Positions 16,622 to 23,435 of a stretch of DNA of 24,536 bases are shown here, one piece after another (position 1 is the stretch's first letter; each line of letters begins with the position of its first letter). A program made the translations under genes and the position numbers. The notes under the pieces were generated by a model. It was not told the origin of the DNA. It did no database searches and was given only the letters and a program-made list of their open reading frames with translations. The stretch comes from a virus, in IMG/VR virus record IMGVR_UViG_3300028045_002445, positions 1-24,536 of that record; one strand, given 5' to 3'.

Positions 16622-17205
16622 TATCCTAAATCCTCACTAACAACATTTGTAGCTATTATATTTGAACCAATCCGCATCTCCCCATAAACCAAAGGAATAG
16701 GAAAACCTTGAATGGCATTGTTTTGTAAATTTGTAAAAATATAACTAGAAGTATCTATCTTTGTCTCTGTTGTCTGAGCCGATGTTTTTGGCAACTCCAC
16801 AGGAAAAAGAAGACTCATGATGCCTTGTATCAACAAACCGACAGCAAGATTAGTTAAAATTCCCGCGACAGCAGTGAATCCGAAAGTAGTTGCAACTACA
16901 CTAACCGCATAAACTGCAACAGCAGCAGCAACACCACCAGCCCCAGCTATTTCTGGGACTAAATGAAGTTCATCGGGAGCTTCTTCTTTTGAATAATCGT
17001 CAATGGAGTCCCATTTTTGATTTGGTTTTTTTAGGTTAACCATATTATAATTAACTCCCTTTTGAAACAAAGAAAGAATATGCTCTTTAAATCCTGGGTT
17101 GTTTGCATTTATAGCCTTCACAACATCAATTAGTCTTTCTAATTTGAATGTATGATTTGCCCCAAATATTTTTCCTAGTTCTCCGTGAATAATTACGTTA
17201 GTCAT
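16621..17205 (-). CDS. I: Tail assembly protein I (TipI-like)
   Basis: 194 residues, close to lambda I in size and in the same place between K and J. N-terminal beta-grasp-like region (VIIHGELGKIFG...LERLIDVVKAINANNPGF), a middle PDELHLVPEIAGAG, then a long Ala/Gly/Val hydrophobic segment (about 88-135) ending SLLFPVELP, typical of this family. The C-terminal part NNAIQGFPIPLVYGEMRIGSNII is strongly conserved in TipI proteins and is thought to be needed for assembling the J trimer. The start has GAGG upstream within the end of K, the frames overlap by 8 bases, and the stop shares a base with the J start. Confidence 0.93.
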   Translation of the reverse strand: MTNVIIHGELGKIFGANHTFKLERLIDVVKAINANNPGFKEHILSLFQKGVNYNMVNLKKPNQKWDSIDDYSKEEAPDELHLVPEIAGAGGVAAAVAVYAVSVVATTFGFTAVAGILTNLAVGLLIQGIMSLLFPVELPKTSAQTTETKIDTSSYIFTNLQNNAIQGFPIPLVYGEMRIGSNIIATNVVSEDLG

Positions 17206-17590
17206 TTATTGCTTCCCTCAGCATATTTACACCATTTTCTGGTCCTTTAAATTCAGGCATATCGAATAAATTGAATTTTTTAGTTTCCAAAGAATAAATC
17301 AAAAAAGGATAAAGACAGTTTTTTGAATTTTGTATATCGTATTCCGAAGGGTATTCTTCTGAATCTACGTGGGTATGGAATATAGCCACAAGCTCATTAC
17401 TCAACGATCTTTCTAAAAAAGATACAGGGTCAACTTTAAAATAATCATCATTATGGGAATGATTAATCATTTTTTCAAAAAATAGAGTACCATCTTTATA
17501 CATTATAAAGCCGCAGACCTCTCTCAAAGGGGAGCTTTCCGAAAATTCTATTATTTCTTTTGTCAAGTTATTGTTTTGGTGGGTACTCAT
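17198..17590 (-). CDS. K: Tail-tip K-like protein, JAMM/MPN metallopeptidase domain only
   Basis: 130 residues from the ATG at 17590. A TTG seven codons upstream is possible but the ATG has AGGA and GGAGG upstream. The zinc-peptidase JAMM signature is complete: E24 in REVCGF, H72 and H74 in FHTHV, and S82 and D85 in PSEYD, exactly H-x-H-x7-S-x2-D. In lambda K this domain is followed by an NlpC/P60 cell-wall hydrolase domain; here the protein ends about 30 residues after the JAMM motif and no NlpC/P60 catalytic Cys/His follows. It probably acts in tail-tip assembly or at the cell wall during entry. It overlaps L by 23 bases and I by 8 bases. Confidence 0.93.
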   Translation of the reverse strand: MSTHQNNNLTKEIIEFSESSPLREVCGFIMYKDGTLFFEKMINHSHNDDYFKVDPVSFLERSLSNELVAIFHTHVDSEEYPSEYDIQNSKNCLYPFLIYSLETKKFNLFDMPEFKGPENGVNMLREAIND

Positions 17591-18539
17591 GCGTTCCTGG
17601 AAATCCTCCAAATCTTAAATTATTAGTATATCTAAATTTACAGTCAGATATTTTCTTTGAGCATTCATCTTTTTGCCAATTTGCGGAAATTGACGGATTA
17701 GTTTCATTTCCAGACACGCTATCAGCCACACAAACGTAAAAAGTCTTTAATCTTTCTGCTGGTGCAGATAAATCCGTCTCTATATCGCTTCTGAGTATAA
17801 AATTCTCTATCTCTAGGAAGATATAGTCTCCTTTATTGTATGTGGTTAAGTTTGACCATAAACCTTTATTGGTTGTTGGTACTACAACAGCCCCGTCAGT
17901 ATCGGTAAAGTCTTGTGAATTTCCTGTCTTTTTTGGGACTCCAGAATACCTACAGCCATGACCTCTGTATATCCATGTGCAATATCTAGCATAAACATTT
18001 CTGTTCGGCAAATAAACATTATCTAATTCAAAAACCGAAGAAAGTTCTAGTTCCACTAATTCTTTTGTTTCGCTTACTCTTCTATTTATATAAAAAGTTT
18101 GATCTGGTAAAAAGGAAGTCTCTGAGGCTGATGTTACCTGTTCAAGGACATTAAAAAATGGATTTTGCCCACCTTCAAAATTTACATCATCTAAAAATTT
18201 TGCAAATGTTCTTTTTCTAACTACTTTAGCTCCTATTAGATTATCATGAACTTTCAAATATTTTGAAATGGCGTAGTCTTTGTTTGAAAGCACTATCCTT
18301 GGTCTAGGTAGCGTATTATCTCCAGCTGATTCAAATCCAGTAACCTCCAAAGGATAAGAAAGATAAGGTTGCCCTTGCCAAACAACTTGGATATTTATAC
18401 CTTTCTGTATCGGGGTTAATGCAAGAACATTACTCTGGTCTTCTGGCCAATCATAATAGATCAGATAAAACTCTATTAGCTGACTAGGCTCTAGAGATGT
18501 AGCCTCTCTTGCTGTATTTTTATCTATGCCTTGACCCAT
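17568..18539 (-). CDS. L: Minor tail protein L-like, iron-sulphur tail-tip protein with carbohydrate-binding-like insert
   Basis: 323 residues, against about 230 in lambda L. First gene of the tail-tip run. The N-terminal domain (to about 175) has the family look (LIEFYLIYYDW, PLEVTGFESAGDNTLPRPRI). The C-terminal domain has the four cysteines that bind a 4Fe-4S cluster in lambda-type L proteins: C187 and C196 in ARYCTWIYRGHGCRYSG, C293 and C300 in ECSKKISDCKFRY, followed by LRFGGFPG. Spacings 9 and 7 within the pairs fit the family. Between the pairs there are 96 residues instead of the roughly two dozen usual. The extra piece has W-x5-YNKGDYIFLE, FYVCVADS and NPSISANWQKD, the pattern of CBM5/12-type carbohydrate-binding modules. 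It probably docks the tip and may touch surface glycans. Confidence 0.92.
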   Translation of the reverse strand: MGQGIDKNTAREATSLEPSQLIEFYLIYYDWPEDQSNVLALTPIQKGINIQVVWQGQPYLSYPLEVTGFESAGDNTLPRPRIVLSNKDYAISKYLKVHDNLIGAKVVRKRTFAKFLDDVNFEGGQNPFFNVLEQVTSASETSFLPDQTFYINRRVSETKELVELELSSVFELDNVYLPNRNVYARYCTWIYRGHGCRYSGVPKKTGNSQDFTDTDGAVVVPTTNKGLWSNLTTYNKGDYIFLEIENFILRSDIETDLSAPAERLKTFYVCVADSVSGNETNPSISANWQKDECSKKISDCKFRYTNNLRFGGFPGTHEYPPKQ

Positions 18540-18579
18540 AATTTACTTTACACTTTTAAATATAATGTTATTATAAAGA
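18540..18579. promoter_or_regulatory. Divergent promoter region between tail operon and + strand block
   Basis: A 40-base AT-rich gap between divergent starts. On the + strand, TTTACA (18547-18552), a 16-base spacer and TATTAT (18569-18574) place the -10 five bases before ATG 18580. On the - strand, TATAAT (complement of 18570-18575) and TATATT lie 20-30 bases before the L start; its -35 is unclear and would fall inside the 18580 gene. Confidence 0.5.
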
Positions 18580-19122
18580 ATGTTGGAAGAAAATAAATAT
18601 AAATTTTCAAATGAAGAAAGTTTTGATGATGTTCGCAAAATAGCATCCATACAATTCAGAAAAATAATTAAAAATTTTAATCAATCTAGTTTTAATACAG
18701 ATTTGAGAGGACTTTTTTGTGGCAGCAATGATTGTTACAAACTATTTTTAAGAAAAAACGATTCAATATTATGTGGTAATCTTTCTTACATATTTGAAGA
18801 TTGCGTCATAACAGATATATATTTTTGGAATGACATTTTGTTTTCTAGAAATAACGAAGAGGTTAGACTTTTTCATGAGAAATTTTTCAAGGAAACTTCT
18901 TTATTGGGGATAAATAACACAATAATGCCCTTAGATAAGTTCAGGTTTAAACATGAGTCATTTAAAAAATACTGCCAAAAAATGTTTTTTTCAAACACTG
19001 AGTGTAAGATAAGCGACCCTTTAATCAACAAAGAATACAAAGATCATTATCTCTTGAAAATAAATCATAAAAATTATTTTAAAAAAGCAGGAGAAGCCAA
19101 CGTCAGGATTTTGCATGAATAA
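18580..19122 (+). CDS. Hypothetical protein
   Basis: 180 residues, strongly AT-rich codons (Lys, Asn, Phe, Ile), preceded by a sigma70-like promoter five bases from the ATG. No signal peptide or membrane segment. Visible features: N-terminal helix with FDDVRKIASIQFRKIIKNF, a strand-like region YKLFLRKNDSILCGNLSYIF, seven cysteines scattered without a CxxC pair, and a C-terminal LLKINHKNYFKKAGE. The strand-turn-strand middle could be part of an acyltransferase-like fold but nothing diagnostic is present. It overlaps the sulfotransferase start by 8 bases, so the two are co-transcribed and may share a pathway. Function unknown. Confidence 0.75.
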   Translation: MLEENKYKFSNEESFDDVRKIASIQFRKIIKNFNQSSFNTDLRGLFCGSNDCYKLFLRKNDSILCGNLSYIFEDCVITDIYFWNDILFSRNNEEVRLFHEKFFKETSLLGINNTIMPLDKFRFKHESFKKYCQKMFFSNTECKISDPLINKEYKDHYLLKINHKNYFKKAGEANVRILHE

Positions 19123-19762
19123 AAAAAAGTTTACCTTTGGAGCTAATAAGAAGGTCAATTTTATTCGCATCCCCAAAAATGCCAGCACATCTCTCTATAA
19201 TTATTTCGGTGCAACAAATACAATTAGAGACAACTACCTTAATGTAGATAACGAAGTTTATAAAAATATATTTGCTCCATCTCACTGCCGCTTAGATTTT
19301 GCAGTTAAAGAATTTGGCGAAAGAATTTTAGATTTACCCACGTTAGCAGTAATAAGAAATCCATACGACAGGATGGTCTCGATGTATTTTTTCGCTCAAA
19401 AATTCAAACTAAACAAAATATACGATGTCAATATAGATAATTTCTTAAAATTCTGTGAGGATTTTGAATCTTTATGCTCGGATGAAGATTTTTTTCATGG
19501 TTGGACTCAAAAATCTTTTATAGAGCTTGAGGGCAATATTTCAGTAGGTAATTTGATTAGGTTTGAAAATTTAGAAGTGGAATTTACTAAGTTTTTACAC
19601 GAACATAATTTGAAAAAATTTTATAAAAAAGCTGGAATTGAACTCAAAAAAGAGAACCAAACAAAGCACAAAGCTTATCAAGAGTACTTTTGCCCCAAAT
19701 CTAAAAACATTATTAACAAAATCTGGGGAGAAGATGTGGATTATTTTGGATATCTGTTTTGA
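19115..19762 (+). CDS. Sulfotransferase (Sulfotransfer_2 / carbohydrate type)
   Basis: 215 residues. Uses PAPS to sulfate a substrate, typically a sugar hydroxyl in this subfamily. The 5'-phosphosulfate-binding loop is FIRIPKNASTSLYNYF (about residues 16-31; family IPKTAGTS), and the 3'-phosphate-binding motif is LAVIRNPYDRMVSMYFF (about 76-92; family RNPYDRLVS). Further family features are the FxxW/T-x4 region HGWTQKSFIE, the strand NLIRFENLEVEFTKFL and a C-terminal HKAYQEYFCPKSKNIINKIWGEDVDYFGY, which is the usual ending. Complete, with no missing motif. Starts inside the last codons of the gene at 18580. Together with a second, unrelated-subfamily sulfotransferase at 21784 it brackets the LRR fibre genes. 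Confidence 0.92.
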   Translation: MNKKKFTFGANKKVNFIRIPKNASTSLYNYFGATNTIRDNYLNVDNEVYKNIFAPSHCRLDFAVKEFGERILDLPTLAVIRNPYDRMVSMYFFAQKFKLNKIYDVNIDNFLKFCEDFESLCSDEDFFHGWTQKSFIELEGNISVGNLIRFENLEVEFTKFLHEHNLKKFYKKAGIELKKENQTKHKAYQEYFCPKSKNIINKIWGEDVDYFGYLF

Positions 19763-19792
19763 TATTTGTGTAAATAGAGTGTAATACACTAT
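19759..19792 (+). promoter_or_regulatory. Sigma70-like promoter of first LRR fibre gene, with inverted repeat on -10
   Basis: TTGATA (19759-19764), a 17-base spacer and TAATAC (19782-19787), followed by only 5 bases to ATG 19793: a leaderless arrangement. The inverted repeat AGTGT-AAT-ACACT (19778-19790) covers the -10 box and could be an operator. Confidence 0.65.
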
Positions 19793-20668
19793 ATGGCAGA
19801 CAAAAAAATATCAGAACTTACGGAACTAACTTCAGCTAACGCGGTAACTGACTTCTTGCCAGTTGTTGACGCTAGTGCAAATGAGACTAAAAAGATTAGA
19901 CTTAGTAATTTGCCGTTGAGTGATTCGGCTCGAAATTCTGTATACCCCTACACTACGGACTTTCAGTCAGGAGTAGAGCAAACTAGAAACCTTACAAGTA
20001 TTGCATCTTCAGATGGGTATACTTATAATGGCAATTTAACTAGCATTCACGTTGGCAGCAACGTTACCAGCATCGGGTCGGACGCATTCCGTGACTGCAC
20101 TAGCCTGACGAGCATCATCATCGGCAACAGCGTGACCAGCATCGGGAATTACGCATTCTATTACTGCACTGGCCTGACGAGCATCACGATTCCCGACAGC
20201 GTCACCTATATCGGTAGTGAAGCATTCTATACCTGCTCTGGCCTGACGAGCGTCACCATCGGCAATAGTGTCACCAGCATCGGGGATTATGCATTCACTA
20301 ACTGCAGCGGCCTGACGAGCGCAACCATCGGCAATAGTGTCACCAGCATCGGGAGTTACGCATTCTATAACTGCAGCAGTCTGACGAGCATCATCATTCC
20401 CAACAGCGTCACCAGCATCGGGTTTGGCGCATTCCGAGACTGCAGCAGTCTGACGAGCGCAACCATCGGCAACAGCGTCACCAGCATCGGGATTGCCGCA
20501 TTTGCTCAATGCACTAGCCTTGCTACAATTAACTGCCTTGCTACAACTGCTCCAAGTCTTGGGGGTGGTGTGTTTAATAACGTAGCAGCTACAGACATCC
20601 ACGTTCCAGTAGGGGCAACAGGATACGGAACTACATACGGAGGTTTAATAGTTAAATTTGATTTATAA
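19793..20668 (+). CDS. Tail-fibre-like protein with BspA-type leucine-rich repeats (paralogue 1)
   Basis: 291 residues. Residues 1-43 (MADKKISELTELTSA, LPVVDASANETKKIRLSNLPLS) form the short N-terminal attachment motif common in phage fibre and tail-appendage proteins. Residues 82-242 are seven 23-residue LRR_5/BspA-type repeats of the form LTSxTIGNSVTSIGxxAFxxCxx. A capping segment follows (LATINCLATTAPSLGGG, DIHVPVGA, YGGLIVKFDL). Variable positions fall on two residues before AF and two after it, i.e. the same face of the solenoid in each turn. No signal peptide. BspA-type LRRs bind proteins or glycans on surfaces, so a receptor-binding role is likely but inferred. The repeat DNA is far more G+C-rich than the flanking genes. 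It is followed immediately by a longer paralogue. Confidence 0.88.
   Translation: MADKKISELTELTSANAVTDFLPVVDASANETKKIRLSNLPLSDSARNSVYPYTTDFQSGVEQTRNLTSIASSDGYTYNGNLTSIHVGSNVTSIGSDAFRDCTSLTSIIIGNSVTSIGNYAFYYCTGLTSITIPDSVTYIGSEAFYTCSGLTSVTIGNSVTSIGDYAFTNCSGLTSATIGNSVTSIGSYAFYNCSSLTSIIIPNSVTSIGFGAFRDCSSLTSATIGNSVTSIGIAAFAQCTSLATINCLATTAPSLGGGVFNNVAATDIHVPVGATGYGTTYGGLIVKFDL
20036..20518 (+). repeat. Seven tandem 69-bp LRR-coding repeats
   Basis: Seven in-frame 69-base units, each coding 23 residues. Constant blocks include AACAGCGTCACCAGCATCGGG and GCATTC, with variation concentrated in the six bases before GCATTC and the six bases after it. The units are G+C-rich compared with the AT-rich flanks. 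Confidence 0.93.
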
Positions 20669-20672
20669 TATA

Positions 20673-21749
20673 ATGGCAGACAAAAAAATATCACAACTAA
20701 CAGAATTAACTTCAGCTGATCCAGCAATCGATGTGCTGCCACTAGTAGACAGCGATTTAAATCAGACCAAAAAGATTAAACTGGCAAACCTTCCTCTGAG
20801 TGATGCTGCTTTTGAGCAGTCTTATCCATATACTGTTGACTTTCAGAATGGAGTGAAGCAGACGCGTGATTTAGCTTCGATTGCATTTTCAGATGGGTAT
20901 GGTTATACTGGCCAGCCAAGTAGTATTTACATTGGTAGTAACGTCACTACTATAGATGCTTTTGGTTTTTCTTTTTCTCCGCTTACGAGCATCACTATTC
21001 CCGACAGCGTCACCAGCATCGGGGATTTCGCATTCCAAAATTGCAGTAGCATAACGAACGCAACCATCGGCAACAGCGTCACCAGCATCGGGAGAAGCGC
21101 ATTCGATTCCTGCTATATAATGACGAGCGCGACCATTGGTAACAGCGTGACCAGCATCGGAGATTACGCATTCAAGAGCTGCACTGACCTGCAGAGCGTC
21201 ATCATTCCCGACAGTGTCACCAGCATCGGGTCTACCGCATTCAATGGCTGCAGCAGCCTGACGAGCGCAACTATCGGCAACAGCGTCACCAGCATCGGGA
21301 ATTACGCATTCGCTAGCTGCGGCAGCCTGACGAGCGTCATCATTCCCGACAGCGTTACTAGTATCGGGAATTACGCATTCGGTAGCTGCACTGGCCTGAC
21401 GAGCGCAACCATCGGCAACAGCGTCACCAGCATCGGGTCTTACGCATTCCAAAGCTGCACTGGCCTGACGAGCATCACGATTCCCGACAGCGTCACCAGC
21501 ATCGGGTCTTACGCATTCCAAAGCTGCACTGGCCTGACGAGCGCAACCATCGGCAACAGCGTCACCAGCATCGGGGGTTTCGCATTTGCTTACTGCGCTG
21601 GCCTTGCTACAATTAACTGCCTTGCTACAACTGCTCCTACTCTTGGTAGTAGTGCGTTCGCTAGCGTAGCCACTTCAGACATTCACGTTCCAGTAGGAGC
21701 AAATTACCCAGCGACATACGGAGGTTTGATAGTCGTCTTCGATTTATAG
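20673..21749 (+). CDS. Tail-fibre-like protein with BspA-type leucine-rich repeats (paralogue 2)
   Basis: 358 residues from ATG 20673; an in-frame ATG 15 bases earlier overlaps the previous gene and would break the MADKKIS start shared with paralogue 1. TATAAT at 20664-20669 lies 3 bases upstream, though read-through from the first fibre gene is also likely. N-terminal motif MADKKISQLTELTSA and NQTKKIKLANLPLSD match paralogue 1 nearly residue for residue. A degenerate repeat (82-103) is followed by nine 23-residue repeats (104-310), which in the second half strictly alternate between IPDSV and IGNSV types, a 46-residue higher-order unit. The cap LATINCLATTAPTLG to YGGLIVVFDL matches paralogue 1. 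A tandem gene duplication with differing repeat number. Confidence 0.88.
   Translation: MADKKISQLTELTSADPAIDVLPLVDSDLNQTKKIKLANLPLSDAAFEQSYPYTVDFQNGVKQTRDLASIAFSDGYGYTGQPSSIYIGSNVTTIDAFGFSFSPLTSITIPDSVTSIGDFAFQNCSSITNATIGNSVTSIGRSAFDSCYIMTSATIGNSVTSIGDYAFKSCTDLQSVIIPDSVTSIGSTAFNGCSSLTSATIGNSVTSIGNYAFASCGSLTSVIIPDSVTSIGNYAFGSCTGLTSATIGNSVTSIGSYAFQSCTGLTSITIPDSVTSIGSYAFQSCTGLTSATIGNSVTSIGGFAFAYCAGLATINCLATTAPTLGSSAFASVATSDIHVPVGANYPATYGGLIVVFDL
20982..21602 (+). repeat. Nine tandem 69-bp LRR-coding repeats
   Basis: Nine 69-base in-frame units. The seventh and eighth share an uninterrupted identical stretch of about 54 bases (21420-21473 and 21489-21542), including the normally variable codons TCTTAC and CAAAGC, which points to a recent unit duplication or conversion. 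Confidence 0.93.
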
Positions 21750-21783
21750 TTGACTTTTAAAGACCTAGATATATCATAAAAAT
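21750..21783 (+). promoter_or_regulatory. Sigma70-like promoter of second sulfotransferase gene
   Basis: TTGACT (21750-21755), a 16-base spacer and TATCAT (21772-21777), then 6 bases to ATG 21784. A leaderless arrangement, with no Shine-Dalgarno. Confidence 0.6.
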
Positions 21784-22584
21784 ATGAGTAAACAACTACA
21801 CTTCGTATCTGGTCTTCCACGAGCTTGCTCCACGCTGCTCTGCAATCTTCTCGCACAGAACTCAAGAGTTCACGCTACGCCTACTAGTGCCTTGCACGAA
21901 ATCGGGTATATAGCCCGCCAAGTCTTTCAAACAGAGGAAGCAAAAGCTGTAGATATGAAGAAAGTTCTTGAGCCTATGTATTTGGATTACGTCAAGGCTG
22001 GCTGTGAGAATGCTTTTAATAGCATTACAGACCGCCCAGTAGTTGTAGACAAATGCCGCTCTTGGATTGGTCACCTAGATCAACTTTTTAAGGTATGGCC
22101 AGACGCTAAGGTTCTTGTCCCAGTCCGTGATATACGCGGCATTCTTTCTAGTATGGAAAAGAAACGCCAGCAGCACCCAGAAGTTTTTAACGGAGCAGAG
22201 CAACAGAACCCTCAGAATTGGACAACTATTGATAAACGTGCCAACGGCTGGCTACAAAGCCCTCCAATTGGAATTGCTATCGAGAGACTACACGAAGCCA
22301 AGGAACGCTTTGGCGATAAGCTTATGTTCGTTCACGCAGAGGACTTAACAGAAGACCCACAAAGCGTAATGAATAATGTATGGGAGTTTCTTGGAGAAGA
22401 GCCTTTCATTCACAATACTTCCAACGTAGAACAATACACCAAAGAAAATGATGTAGGTTTCCCATATGGAGATCATGTCATTCGACAAGAAGTAAAACCA
22501 CTAAAAAAAGATTGGCACGAAACACTTGGTCGCCAACTCTCAGAACAACTTAACCAAAAATTTAACTGGATCAACGAATTATGA
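21784..22584 (+). CDS. Sulfotransferase (Sulfotransfer_3 / tyrosylprotein-sulfotransferase-like)
   Basis: 266 residues. The N-terminal PAPS loop is FVSGLPRACSTLLCNLLAQN (about residues 7-26; family GLPRSGSTLL), followed by the HATPTSALHE segment. The 3'-phosphate-binding strand and loop are VLVPVRDIRGILSSMEKK (about 109-126). LMFVHAEDLTEDPQSVMNNVWEFLGEEPF is the usual sulfotransferase C-terminal block. It differs in subfamily from the sulfotransferase at 19115: no IPKNAS/RNPYDR pair. Acceptor unknown; protein Tyr, glycan and small molecules are all possible. It has its own promoter directly after the LRR fibre genes, and its stop overlaps the DUF4376-like gene (ATGA), so the two are co-expressed. 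Confidence 0.9.
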   Translation: MSKQLHFVSGLPRACSTLLCNLLAQNSRVHATPTSALHEIGYIARQVFQTEEAKAVDMKKVLEPMYLDYVKAGCENAFNSITDRPVVVDKCRSWIGHLDQLFKVWPDAKVLVPVRDIRGILSSMEKKRQQHPEVFNGAEQQNPQNWTTIDKRANGWLQSPPIGIAIERLHEAKERFGDKLMFVHAEDLTEDPQSVMNNVWEFLGEEPFIHNTSNVEQYTKENDVGFPYGDHVIRQEVKPLKKDWHETLGRQLSEQLNQKFNWINEL

Positions 22585-23159
22585 AAAACGCCCTAATTAA
22601 CATCGAAACAAAACGAATCATCAAAGTGCAAGAAGATGCATACGAAGATGGTTATTATAATGCCGACTACAGAGAAGTAGTGCAAATTTCCAATGCAAAA
22701 GCTGCAACTTTTGAGGCTTCAGACGAACCACTTTTTCTGATTAACGGTAATCTTATCACTTTTGAAGGTAAGATGGAGATCGAACGACTACAGCGGCGGG
22801 AAGAAAGATTTGCAGAAAACACTGATATGTTTAAATCTCGAAAGTTGGAAGAGATTAAACAAGGTAGAAACGCAGAATATAACTCTATCCTCACAACTAG
22901 TGACGGTTTTCAATTTAAGGCCGACCTAGAAACAATCATCGACACCAAGACAATTATCGAAATTCTTCCAGACGGTGGATCTTTCGCAGATTACAAATGC
23001 GCTGACGGCTCATACAATACAATTTCAAAAGCTCAGTTCCAAACAGCAATTACAGAAGGTATTCAAAGAAAGTCTGCGGCTTTTGCTCTACAAAAACAAC
23101 GCGGCGAAGAAATTGCTAACGCCACCACTTTTGCAGAATTAGATGCTATTGTTTGGTAA
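22581..23159 (+). CDS. DUF4376-like tail-fibre-associated protein
   Basis: 192 residues. The C-terminal two thirds show the DUF4376 pattern seen in phage tail-fibre-assembly-type proteins: a charged helix SRKLEEIKQGRNAEYNSIL, then TTSDGFQFKADLETI, the NTISKAQFQTAITEG segment and the terminal ALQKQRGEEIANATTFAELDAI. Residues 1-60 (ALINIETKRIIKVQEDAYEDG, PLFLINGNLITFEG) would be a small beta domain. Such proteins are often encoded next to fibre genes and may act in fibre maturation, which fits the LRR genes two genes upstream. Start overlaps the sulfotransferase stop; stop overlaps the next ATG (TAATG). Confidence 0.8.
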   Translation: MKNALINIETKRIIKVQEDAYEDGYYNADYREVVQISNAKAATFEASDEPLFLINGNLITFEGKMEIERLQRREERFAENTDMFKSRKLEEIKQGRNAEYNSILTTSDGFQFKADLETIIDTKTIIEILPDGGSFADYKCADGSYNTISKAQFQTAITEGIQRKSAAFALQKQRGEEIANATTFAELDAIVW

Positions 23160-23404
23160 TGAGAATTACTATAAAAGCTGACCCCTCAAAATCGAGAGGT
23201 AAGTCTTACTACTGGAATTTAGCCGAGGCTATGTCGCAAGGACTAGCCTCGGTTTTCGGCTTAAATGCTAATTTAACCTTTTCTGCTTATTGCGGTTATT
23301 GGCAAGAATTGAATCTGCCAGTAAGAGGAAAATTTTATAAATTTATTAATTTTTTATTCCAAGACAAATATCACTGTCAGAATGCTTGGAAGAATTTAAC
23401 TTGA
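23159..23404 (+). CDS. Small hypothetical protein
   Basis: 81 residues from ATG 23159, overlapping the previous stop by one base; an in-frame TTG six bases earlier is less likely. Aromatic-rich (SYYWNLAEAMSQGLASVFGLN, FSAYCGYWQELNLP, KFYKFINFLFQDKYHCQNAW), two cysteines, no membrane segment. Its TGA lies inside the -35 box of the next promoter. Not recognised. Confidence 0.6.
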   Translation: MRITIKADPSKSRGKSYYWNLAEAMSQGLASVFGLNANLTFSAYCGYWQELNLPVRGKFYKFINFLFQDKYHCQNAWKNLT

Positions 23405-23435
23405 CAATGTAGTTTTGTGTGCTATAATCGCACAC
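23401..23435 (+). promoter_or_regulatory. Near-perfect sigma70 promoter with 7-bp inverted repeat around the -10
   Basis: TTGACA (23401-23406), a 16-base spacer and TATAAT (23423-23428), then 7 bases to ATG 23436, so the predicted +1 is the start codon. The arms TGTGTGC (23416-23422) and GCACACA (23430-23436) are perfect inverted repeats flanking TATAATC. This suits a dimeric repressor site over the -10, or a hairpin at the 5' end if transcription begins upstream. Confidence 0.82.

Noticed and set aside
17591-17611. TTG start seven codons upstream for the K-like gene
   Set aside because: The downstream ATG at 17590 has AGGA and GGAGG in front of it and needs a smaller overlap with L.
20036-21521. 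Long open frames on the - strand opposite the LRR arrays (188 and 210 codons)
   Set aside because: They are the reverse reading of the G+C-rich 69-base repeats; translation is low-complexity and no start signals exist. The + strand LRR frames explain the region.
20036-21602. CRISPR array or diversity-generating retroelement variable region
   Set aside because: The repeats are contiguous, in frame and coding, with no unique spacers. No reverse transcriptase or template repeat is present, and variable codons are not restricted to adenine-derived changes.
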